This document shows positions 57,221 to 64,000 of a DNA stretch of 64,000 nt, piece by piece. Position 1 is the stretch's first letter; each line of letters opens with the position of its first letter. The DNA is from Streptomyces sp. NBC_00341 (lineage in GTDB: Bacteria; Actinomycetota; Actinomycetes; Streptomycetales; Streptomycetaceae). The notes under the pieces are model-generated. The model made no database searches, was not told where the DNA came from, and worked only from the letters and a program-made list of their open reading frames with translations. The position numbers and the translations under genes are program-made. The stretch is from positions 6,510,001-6,574,000 of the forward strand of contig NZ_CP108002.1 in the NCBI RefSeq assembly GCF_041435055.1, written 5' to 3'.

Positions 57221-58324
57221 ATGAGCACCACCAAGAAGATCGCGGTGACGGCCGTCGCCGCCGCGATCGGCGCGACCGCGCTCGCCGGCTGCGGCAGCTC
57301 GGACGACGCGTCGTCCGGCTCGTCCGGCACCAAGGGCACCGGCTCCAAGACCGTCACGCTCGTCAGCCACGACTCCTTCAACGCGTCCAAGGGCGTGCTG
57401 AAGGAGTTCACCCGGGAGACCGGTTACACCGTCAAGGTGCTCAAGAGCGGTGACGCGGGCGCCGCCCTCAACCAGGAGATCCTGACCAAGGGCTCACCGC
57501 GCGGTGACGTGTTCTTCGGCGTCGACAACACCCTCCTCTCGCGCGCCCTCGACAACGGCCTCTTCACGCCGTACGCCGCCAAGGGCCTCGGCCAGGTCGC
57601 GTCCGACGTCCAGCTGGACGCCGAGAAGCACCGGGTCACCCCGGTCGACACCGGCGACATCTGCGTCAACTACGACAAGAAGTACTTCGCCGACAAGAAG
57701 CTCGCGCCGCCGAAGACCTTCGACGACCTGGCGAAGCCCGCGTACCGGAACCTCCTCGTCACCGAGAACGCCGCGACGTCCTCGCCCGGCCTCGGCTTCC
57801 TCCTCGGCAGCATCGCCACCTACGGAGAGGACGGCTACCAGGACTACTGGAAGAAGCTGAAGAGCAACGGCGTCAAGGTCGTCGACGGCTGGGAGCAGGC
57901 GTACAACGAGGAGTTCTCCGGCTCCGCGGGCGGCAAGAAGGCCAAGGCCGACCGGCCGCTCGTCGTCAGTTACGCCTCCAGCCCGCCCGTCGAGGTGCTG
58001 TACGCGGACCCGCAGCCCAAGACCGCCCCGACCGGGGTCGCCACCGGGACGTGCTTCCGGCAGATCGAGTTCGCCGGTCTGCTCGACGGCGCGAAGAACG
58101 AGGCGGGCGGCAAGGCCCTGCTGGACTTCATGATCGGGAAGAAGTTCCAGGAGGACATGCCGCTCAACATGTTCGTCAGCCCGGTCACCAAGGGGGCGAA
58201 GGTGCCGGAACTCTTCACCAAGTTCGGGGCCACCTCCGACAAGCCCGCGACCGTCGCCCCGGACGCGATCGCCAAGAACCGTGAGCAGTGGGTCCAGTCA
58301 TGGTCCTCGCTCGTAGTGAAGTAG
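57221..58324 (+). CDS. thiB: Thiamine ABC transporter substrate-binding protein
   Basis: Lipoprotein that delivers thiamine (or TPP/TMP) to the permease. 367 aa with a basic N-terminus, hydrophobic core and lipobox LAGC (Cys near residue 24), then a Ser/Gly linker and the periplasmic-binding fold (DVFFGVDNTLLSRALDNGLF, TPVDTGDICVNYDKKYF, SYASSPPVEVLYADPQP). SD GGAGGAA before ATG 57221. Directly under the TPP riboswitch. Confidence 0.93.
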   Translation: MSTTKKIAVTAVAAAIGATALAGCGSSDDASSGSSGTKGTGSKTVTLVSHDSFNASKGVLKEFTRETGYTVKVLKSGDAGAALNQEILTKGSPRGDVFFGVDNTLLSRALDNGLFTPYAAKGLGQVASDVQLDAEKHRVTPVDTGDICVNYDKKYFADKKLAPPKTFDDLAKPAYRNLLVTENAATSSPGLGFLLGSIATYGEDGYQDYWKKLKSNGVKVVDGWEQAYNEEFSGSAGGKKAKADRPLVVSYASSPPVEVLYADPQPKTAPTGVATGTCFRQIEFAGLLDGAKNEAGGKALLDFMIGKKFQEDMPLNMFVSPVTKGAKVPELFTKFGATSDKPATVAPDAIAKNREQWVQSWSSLVVK

Positions 58325-60024
58325 CGAAGCCCCCCGTACGCGGACCGGGCGCGCGCGGGAAGGCCGCACGCTCCCGGTCGCGGCGCGGGAGCGCGGTGCG
58401 GCTCGGTCTGATGGCCGTGCCCGTCGCCTTCTTCGCGGTGTTCTTCGCCTACCCCGTCGCGGCGATCGTCGGGCGGGGGCTCAAGGCCGACGGGGTCTGG
58501 CAGTTCGGGCGCTTCGCCGAGGTGCTGAGCCGGCCGGACATCCGCGAGGTCCTCTGGTTCACGCTCTGGCAGGCGCTCGCCTCGACCGCGCTGACCCTGC
58601 TGATCGCGTTGCCGGGTGCCTATGTGTTCGCCCGGTTCGACTTTCCGGGCAAGCAGCTGCTGAGGGCGGCCGTCACGGTGCCGTTCGTGCTGCCGACCGT
58701 CGTCGTGGGCACCGCGTTCCTCGCGTTGCTGGGGCGCGGCGGCCTCCTCGACGACCTGTGGGGCGTCCGGCTCGACACCACGGTGTGGGCGATCCTGCTG
58801 GCCCACGTCTTCTTCAACTACGCGGTCGTCGTGCGCACCGTCGGCGGGCTGTGGTCGCAGCTCGACCCACGGCAGGAGGAGGCCGCGCGGGTGCTCGGCG
58901 CCGGACGGTTCGCCGCCTGGCGGCGGGTGACGCTCCCGGCGCTCGCCCCCGCCGTGGCGGCGGCCGCTCTGATGGTCTTCCTCTTCACCTTCACCTCCTT
59001 CGGCGTCGTCCAGATCCTCGGCGGCCCCGGATTCTCCACGCTGGAGGTGGAGATCTACCGCCAGACCGCGCAGCTGCTCGCCCTGCCGACCGCCGCCGTG
59101 CTCACCCTCGTGCAGTTCGCCGCGGTCGGCGCGATCCTCGCCGTGCACGCCTGGACCGTACGACGCCGGGAGACGGCGCTGAAGCTCGTCGACCCGGCAC
59201 AGACGGCCCGCAGACCGCGCGGCGCGGGCCAGTGGACGCTGCTCGGAGGCGTCCTGCTGACCGTGCTGGTGCTGATCCTGCTGCCGCTCGCCATCCTGGT
59301 GGAGCGCTCGCTCGACCTGCCCGGTGGCCACGGCTTCGGCTACTACCGGGCATTGGCCTCGGCGGACGCGAACAGCGGTACGTTCCTGGTCGCCCCGCTC
59401 GAAGCGATCGGGAACTCGCTGCGGTACGCCCTGGTCGCGACCGCCATCGCGCTGGTCGTCGGGGGCCTGGCCGCGGCGGCGCTGACCAGGCGGGCCGGGC
59501 GGCTGGTCAGGGGCTTCGACGCGCTGCTGATGCTGCCCCTCGGGGTCTCCGCCGTCACCGTCGGCTTCGGATTCCTGATCACCCTGGACAAGCCGCCGCT
59601 CGATCTGCGGACCTCCTGGATCCTGGTGCCGCTCGCCCAGGCGCTGGTCGGGGTGCCGTTCGTCGTACGGACCATGCTGCCGGTCCTGCGCGCGGTGGAC
59701 GGGCGGCTGCGCGAGGCGGCCGCGGTGCTCGGCGCCTCGCCGCTGCGGGCCTGGCGAGAGGTGGATCTGCCGCTGGTGCGCCGGGCGCTGCTGGTGGCGG
59801 CGGGCTTCGCGTTCGCCGTTTCGCTCGGGGAGTTCGGCGCCACGGTGTTCATCGCGCGGCCCGACAACCCGACGCTTCCGGTCGCCGTGGCGCGGCTGCT
59901 GGGGCGGTCCGGGGATCTCAACTACGGCCAGGCGATGGCCCTCAGCACCATTCTGATGCTCGTGTGCGCGGTGTCGCTGCTGCTGCTCGAACGCATCCGC
60001 ACCGACCGATCCGGAGAGTTCTAG
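58300..60024 (+). CDS. thiP: Thiamine ABC transporter permease, fused two-domain
   Basis: 574-aa membrane protein with about 12 helices and two binding-protein-dependent permease halves. The cytoplasmic EAA loops are EEAARVLGAGRFAAWRRVTL (near residue 200) and REAAAVLGASPLRAWREVDL (near residue 470), so both domains are fused in one chain as in ThiP. ATG at 58300 overlaps the end of thiB by 25 nt; GTG 58288 is an alternative. Confidence 0.93.
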   Translation: MVLARSEVAKPPVRGPGARGKAARSRSRRGSAVRLGLMAVPVAFFAVFFAYPVAAIVGRGLKADGVWQFGRFAEVLSRPDIREVLWFTLWQALASTALTLLIALPGAYVFARFDFPGKQLLRAAVTVPFVLPTVVVGTAFLALLGRGGLLDDLWGVRLDTTVWAILLAHVFFNYAVVVRTVGGLWSQLDPRQEEAARVLGAGRFAAWRRVTLPALAPAVAAAALMVFLFTFTSFGVVQILGGPGFSTLEVEIYRQTAQLLALPTAAVLTLVQFAAVGAILAVHAWTVRRRETALKLVDPAQTARRPRGAGQWTLLGGVLLTVLVLILLPLAILVERSLDLPGGHGFGYYRALASADANSGTFLVAPLEAIGNSLRYALVATAIALVVGGLAAAALTRRAGRLVRGFDALLMLPLGVSAVTVGFGFLITLDKPPLDLRTSWILVPLAQALVGVPFVVRTMLPVLRAVDGRLREAAAVLGASPLRAWREVDLPLVRRALLVAAGFAFAVSLGEFGATVFIARPDNPTLPVAVARLLGRSGDLNYGQAMALSTILMLVCAVSLLLLERIRTDRSGEF

Positions 60025-60037
60025 GGATGCTGACTCA

Positions 60038-61063
60038 ATGCTGACACTCGAATCGGCCACCGTGCGCTTCGGCGACCGGACGGCGCTGGACGCGGTGGAT
60101 CTGGAGGTCGCGGACCACGAGATCGTCTGTGTGCTGGGACCGAGCGGCAGCGGGAAATCGACGCTGCTGCGGGTGGTGGCCGGTCTCCAGCACCTGGACG
60201 GCGGGCGGGTCCTGCTCGACGGCGCGGACCAGGCCGGGGTGCCGGTGCACCGGCGCGGGCTCGGCCTGATGTTCCAGGACCACCAGCTGTTCCCGCACCG
60301 GGACGTCGGCGCCAACGTCGCCTTCGGGCTGCGGATGCGCGGCGTGGGCCGGGGCGAGCAAAACCGCAAGGTCGCCGAACTCCTCGATCTGGTGGGGCTG
60401 CCCGGCGCCGAGCGGCGGGCCATTGCCGCGCTCTCCGGCGGCGAGCAGCAGCGCGTCGCCCTGGCCCGCGCGCTCGCGCCCCGGCCCAGGCTGCTGATGC
60501 TGGACGAGCCACTGGGCCAGCTGGACCGCAGTCTGCGTGAACGCCTCGTCGTCGAACTGCGCACCCTGTTCGCCCGCCTGGGCACGACCGTGCTCGCCGT
60601 CACCCACGACCAGGGCGAGGCCTTCGCGCTGGCCGACCGCGTCGTCGTGATGCGCGACGGACGCATCGCCCAGGTGGGCACCCCGCTGGAGGTCTGGCAG
60701 CATCCCGCGTCGGCCTTCGTCGCCCGCTTCCTCGGCTTCGACAACGTGGTGGAGGCGACGGTCACCGGAGAGGCCGCCGACACGGACTGGGGCAAGGTCC
60801 CGGTGCCCGCCGGATCACCGCAGGGGGCCTGCGATCTGCTGGTGAGGCCGGCCGGTGTCCTGATCGGCGCCCCCGAGGACGGCCTGCGCTGCACCGTGGC
60901 CGCCCGCACCTTCCGCGGCAACCACGTCGCCGTGAAGCTGCACCCGGAGCACGGCCCCGTCATGGACGCGGAGTGCCCGCTGAACAGCACGCCGGACGAG
61001 GGCGCGCGCGTCGGGGTCACCTTCGACGCGGCGGAGAGCGTCGTGCTGCCCGCCGTCTTCTGA
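60038..61063 (+). CDS. Thiamine ABC transporter ATP-binding protein (ThiQ role, long form)
   Basis: 341-aa ATPase with Walker A GPSGSGKST (about residues 34-42), Q-loop MFQDHQLFPHRDV, signature LSGGEQQRVALARAL, Walker B LLMLDEP and H-loop THDQGEA. It is about 100 residues longer than enterobacterial ThiQ; the C-terminal part (CDLLVRPAGVLIGAPED... VAVKLHPEHGP) looks like a TOBE domain of iron/polyamine-type ATPases. The operon with thiB and thiP and the riboswitch indicate thiamine transport. Confidence 0.88.
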   Translation: MLTLESATVRFGDRTALDAVDLEVADHEIVCVLGPSGSGKSTLLRVVAGLQHLDGGRVLLDGADQAGVPVHRRGLGLMFQDHQLFPHRDVGANVAFGLRMRGVGRGEQNRKVAELLDLVGLPGAERRAIAALSGGEQQRVALARALAPRPRLLMLDEPLGQLDRSLRERLVVELRTLFARLGTTVLAVTHDQGEAFALADRVVVMRDGRIAQVGTPLEVWQHPASAFVARFLGFDNVVEATVTGEAADTDWGKVPVPAGSPQGACDLLVRPAGVLIGAPEDGLRCTVAARTFRGNHVAVKLHPEHGPVMDAECPLNSTPDEGARVGVTFDAAESVVLPAVF

Positions 61064-61073
61064 CGGTCACCGG

Positions 61074-61775
61074 TCACCGGCCGGCGCCCGGCCCCGGCGC
61101 CCGTGTCCCGCCCGCCCTGGTCCCGGCCACGACCAGCCCCAGTTCGTACGCCAGGATCACCGCCTGGGCCCGGTCCCGCAGCTCCATCTTCGCGAACAGC
61201 CGGTTGATATGGGTCTTGACCGTGTGGGCGGTGATGGTGAGCCGGTCGGCGATGTCCGCGTTCGACAGGCCCCGGGCGATCAGCACCAGCACCTCCACCT
61301 CCCGGCCGGTCAGGCCGTCGACGGAGCGCGCGGGCGGAGCGGCGACCCGCTGGCGGGTGAACTCCGCGATGAGCCGGCCCGTGATGTCCGGGGAGAGCAG
61401 CGCCTGGCCGTCGGCCACCACCCGTACCGCGTGCAGTAGTTCGGGGAACGTCGCGTCCTTCAGCAGGAACCCGCTGGCCCCCGCCGTCAGCGCGTCGTAC
61501 ACGTATTCGTCGAGCCCGAACGTCGTCAGCATCAGCGCCCTGGTCGCACCGCCGGAGCCGGTGATGATCTCGCGCGCCGCGTCGATGCCGTTCAGCCCCG
61601 GCATCCGGATGTCGAGCAGCGCCAGATCGGGGCGGTGCTCGGCGGCCATCCGGACAGCCGCCGTCCCGTCCTCCGCCTCGCCCACCACCTTGATGTCCGG
61701 CTGGGTGGCGAGCAGCCCGGCGAACGCGGTCCGTACGACGGCTTGGTCATCGGCCACCATCACCCGGATCACCAC
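61074..61775 (-). CDS. NarL/FixJ-type two-component response regulator
   Basis: 233 aa. The receiver domain MVADDQAVVRTAFAGLL has its phospho-acceptor Asp in LALLDIRMPGLNG, and the LuxR-type HTH is LTGREVEVLVLIARGLSNADIADRL. GTG at 61775 (or 61772) overlaps the histidine kinase stop, so the pair is coupled. Target genes unknown. Convergent with the thi operon with only 10 bp between stops. Confidence 0.93.
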   Translation of the reverse strand: MVIRVMVADDQAVVRTAFAGLLATQPDIKVVGEAEDGTAAVRMAAEHRPDLALLDIRMPGLNGIDAAREIITGSGGATRALMLTTFGLDEYVYDALTAGASGFLLKDATFPELLHAVRVVADGQALLSPDITGRLIAEFTRQRVAAPPARSVDGLTGREVEVLVLIARGLSNADIADRLTITAHTVKTHINRLFAKMELRDRAQAVILAYELGLVVAGTRAGGTRAPGPGAGR

Positions 61776-62989
61776 GGGAGCTCCGCCTCGACGAGAAATC
61801 CGCCGGCCGGGCCCCGGCCCGCGGTGAGCCTTCCACCGAGCAGCGCCGCCCGTTCGTTCATCCCGACCAGCCCGTGGCCGGTGCCCTCGGCCAGCGGCCC
61901 GCGCGGCCCCGGCCCGTCGTCCCCGACGCGCACGGCCAGCAGACCGCCCCCGTAGACGAGCTCCACCACCGCCCGAGCCCCCGGCGCGTGGCGGCGCACA
62001 TTGGTCAGCGCCTCCTGCACGATGCGGAAGGCCGAAAACTCCCAGGAGGGTGGCAGCTCCGGCTGCTCACCGCTGATCCGCAGCTCGGCCATGCCCCCCA
62101 CCGCCCGGTGCTGCTTCACCAGGTCGTCCAGCCCGGCCAGGGTCGGCTGCGGGGCCGTCGCCGTACCCGGCTCCCGGTCGGTGCGCAGCACACCGAGCAT
62201 CCGCCGCAACTCGCTCATCGACGCACGCGCCGTCCCCGCGATCTGCTGGAAGGCGTCCCTGGCCTGCGGGGACAGCCCGGGGGTGGTGTAGGTCGCCCCC
62301 TCCGCCTGCACGGCGATCATGGAAACGGAGTGGGCGATCATGTCGTGCAACTCCCTCGCGATGGCGGCTCGTTCCGCCTCCGCCGCCTGCCGCCGCTCCA
62401 TCACCAGCAGTCTGGACTGGGCTGCCGCCCGTTCCTTGCGTGCCTCCTCCCGTGCGCGCACCGCGTCCCCCATGCTCACGGCCCCCAGGATCACCACCGT
62501 CAGGGCCAGCGTCTCGGCGTAGAGTCCGAGGCTGAACCGGTCGGTGCCCTGGATCACGGGCAGCCCCGGTGATCCGGCGCGTGCCCAGCGGTCGATGTGC
62601 ACGAGGTTGACCGTGAGCGAGGCCAGCGCACCGCCGAAGACGAGCAGGGCCGGATGCTGCACCCGATGGCGGCCCAGCGTGTAGCTGCCTATCAGGGTGC
62701 CGGCCACGGTGGCGTAGGCCATGTTGCCGTCGGTCCCGAAGCTCAGCAGGGCCGCGCCGACGGTCAGGAAGCCGACGGCGGGCCGCGTGACCCGCCACAT
62801 CAGGGAGGCCGTACAGACCAGCACCCCGAACGTGGTGATCACCGACCCCGGAACGGCGATCAGTTCCCCCGTCGCGAACAGCGTCAGCACGCCCCCGGTC
62901 AGCCACGGGTAGGCGGGTGCCGCCGCCCACCGGCGCGCCCACAGGCGTAACCGCTGGACCCGGGCGCGGGGCGTGATCGTGCTGTTCAT
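61769..62989 (-). CDS. Two-component sensor histidine kinase (HisKA_3); contains TTA codon
   Basis: 406 aa with about five N-terminal hydrophobic segments and a coiled linker (EEARKERAAAQSRLLVMERR). The HisKA_3 dimerisation motif is AAIARELHDMIAHSVSMIAV with the phospho-His, and a HATPase region contains VGDDGPGP and GHGLVGMNERAALLGG. ATG at 62989 gives MNSTITPRARVQRLRLW. Leu14 is TTA (62950-62948 on the minus strand), so kinase synthesis is predicted to depend on the bldA tRNA. The stimulus is unknown; the partner is the adjacent response regulator. Confidence 0.93.
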   Translation of the reverse strand: MNSTITPRARVQRLRLWARRWAAAPAYPWLTGGVLTLFATGELIAVPGSVITTFGVLVCTASLMWRVTRPAVGFLTVGAALLSFGTDGNMAYATVAGTLIGSYTLGRHRVQHPALLVFGGALASLTVNLVHIDRWARAGSPGLPVIQGTDRFSLGLYAETLALTVVILGAVSMGDAVRAREEARKERAAAQSRLLVMERRQAAEAERAAIARELHDMIAHSVSMIAVQAEGATYTTPGLSPQARDAFQQIAGTARASMSELRRMLGVLRTDREPGTATAPQPTLAGLDDLVKQHRAVGGMAELRISGEQPELPPSWEFSAFRIVQEALTNVRRHAPGARAVVELVYGGGLLAVRVGDDGPGPRGPLAEGTGHGLVGMNERAALLGGRLTAGRGPAGGFLVEAELPW

Positions 62990-63131
62990 ACCCAGGATTG
63001 TTCGGCACGGGGGCCTGCCGGCGCATCGGAGCAGGGGTGGAATTCCCCGTCGCGTCTCATGCCACGGGTTGAGAACGAACACCGGATTCCGGTGTGACGT
63101 GCCGTGGTTGCCGCGTTCCTAGCCTCGGTTC

Positions 63132-64000
63132 ATGGACGTCACAGCAGGTCCCGCGGCGGCAGCGGAGACCGTATCCACCTCGCAACGCGGAGTCCGCGCG
63201 GCCCTGTTCGGCCCCGGCCCCGCTCCCGCCGCTGCCGGGTGGGCCGGCTGCGCTGCGGCGGCCCTGCTCCTCGCGCTGTGCTCCGGACTCGCCCCGCACC
63301 GGATCTGGGGTGCGTCGGCCGCCGTCGGATACGCGGGCGCGGTCTGGCCGGCCGCCCGCGGGCGGCACCGTACGGCGGCCGCGCTCGCGGCCATCGGTGC
63401 GGTGGGGCTGCCGCTGCTGGTCCTCGTGCTCATGCGTCGGGCCCAGCTGGAGGTGGAAGTCGTCGCGCACTCGGCACAGTCGCTGCTGACGACCGGTTCT
63501 CCGTACGCCCCCGACCCCGTGTCGGTGGCGGACTTCGATCCGTACCTCCCCGCGATGGCGGTCTTCGGGATTCCGCACGCCCTCTTCGGCGCGGGCCCGC
63601 TGACCGATCCCCGGCTGTGGACCGGAGCCGCGTTCCTCGGGGCACTCTCACTCTGCGCCAGGCGCCCCCCGCTGCTCGCGCTGGCCGCCTGCCCCCTCGT
63701 CGCCCTGCCGCTGGCGGTGGGCGGCGTCGATCTTCCGGTGACCGGGCTCATGTGCCTGGGCCTCTCACTGGCCGGACGGGACCGGCCGGTCGCCGCCGGA
63801 CTGGTGACGGGGCTGGCCGCGGCCCTCAAGTGGACGGCCTGGCCCGCGCTCCCGGTGGTCGTCGTGCTCCTGATGTCGATGCGCCGGAGCGGCACCGCCG
63901 GCCGCGGATCGCCGCTGCGCTGCGCACTCGTGGCGGTGCTTACCACCGCCGTACTCGTGCTCCCGGCAGCACTGCGTGATCCGGCGTCCTTCGGCACGCA
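63132..64000 (+). CDS. DUF2029/GT87-like integral membrane protein (3' truncated by window)
   Basis: The open frame from ATG 63132 runs to the window edge (289 codons) with strong coding bias. It starts MDVTAGPAAAAETVSTSQRG, then alternating hydrophobic helices (AALLLALCSGLAPHRIWG, LAAIGAVGLPLLVLVLM, LLALAACPLVALPLAVGG). A loop SPYAPDPVSVADFDPYLPAM contains acidic residues as in GT-C-type mannosyltransferase-like DUF2029 proteins. Probably a lipid-linked-sugar glycosyltransferase or relative; the assignment rests on the pattern only. Divergent from the two-component pair. Confidence 0.7.
   Translation, partial: MDVTAGPAAAAETVSTSQRGVRAALFGPGPAPAAAGWAGCAAAALLLALCSGLAPHRIWGASAAVGYAGAVWPAARGRHRTAAALAAIGAVGLPLLVLVLMRRAQLEVEVVAHSAQSLLTTGSPYAPDPVSVADFDPYLPAMAVFGIPHALFGAGPLTDPRLWTGAAFLGALSLCARRPPLLALAACPLVALPLAVGGVDLPVTGLMCLGLSLAGRDRPVAAGLVTGLAAALKWTAWPALPVVVVLLMSMRRSGTAGRGSPLRCALVAVLTTAVLVLPAALRDPASFGT

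Noticed and set aside
57970..61077. 1035-codon minus-strand open frame opposite the thi operon
   Set aside because: A shadow of thiB-thiP-ATPase, all three of which have recognised domains and motifs on the plus strand.

Overview
The window is chromosomal DNA from a high-GC actinomycete, almost certainly a Streptomyces. The evidence is strong G/C bias at third codon positions, many GTG starts, whiG and nsdA (developmental regulators typical of the genus), a run of type I signal peptidase genes, GlnK with the adenylylatable Tyr51, and very rare TTA leucine codons. Gene order matches, from memory, the conserved core segment around S. coelicolor SCO5562-SCO5645. I see no rRNA, tRNA, CRISPR array, prophage or intact insertion sequence.

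Layout. 1-6.3 kb: thiL (5' cut by the window), thiD, rpmB on the minus strand, a DAK-phosphatase/FakA-like gene and recG. 6.4-11.7 kb: rsmD, coaD, a coiled-coil protein with a duplicated motif and a Gln-rich tail, then DUF177-rpmF-rnc-mutM. A 200-bp MITE-like element sits exactly between mutM and a convergent HxlR-type regulator. 12.1-18.3 kb: a secreted CAP-domain protein, acylphosphatase, a 70-aa coiled-coil protein and smc. 18.4-25 kb: a GlcP-type sugar permease, an LLM-class oxidoreductase, ftsY, a prim-pol-like gene and nsdA. 25.3-29.5 kb: the nitrogen operon amtB-glnK-glnD behind a GlnR-like site.

29.6-38.2 kb: ffh, an ftsH paralogue, a methyltransferase, an HExxH/zinc-ribbon protein, then rpsP-KH-rimM-trmD-rplS. 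38.2-43.5 kb: five consecutive lepB genes (one more than the four sip genes I recall from S. lividans/coelicolor), then a NUDIX gene and a DUF2469 gene. 43.6-48.6 kb: yraN-comM-dprA, whiG and a TetR regulator. 48-54.4 kb: an antisense M23-like gene, then rpsB-tsf-pyrH-frr-cdsA. 54.4-64 kb: two uncharacterised genes, rlmN, a TPP riboswitch with thiB-thiP-ATPase, a minus-strand two-component pair, and the start of a DUF2029-like membrane protein that runs off the window.

How the genes work together. The region concentrates translation (rpmB, rpmF, rpsP, rplS, rpsB, tsf, frr, rimM, trmD, rsmD, rlmN, rnc), protein export (ftsY, ffh, five lepB, ftsH), chromosome maintenance (smc, recG, mutM, dprA, comM), nitrogen sensing and thiamine supply. 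Four genes carry an in-frame TTA codon (prim-pol-like, nsdA, the 54.4-kb membrane protein, the sensor kinase) and are candidates for bldA control. The most unusual features are the MITE-like element placed in overlapping stop codons, the extra signal peptidase with a near-identical DNA tract, the TTA codons flanking nsdA, and a 29-nt palindrome written with rare codons inside the HExxH gene. I found no convincing wholly new multi-gene system.
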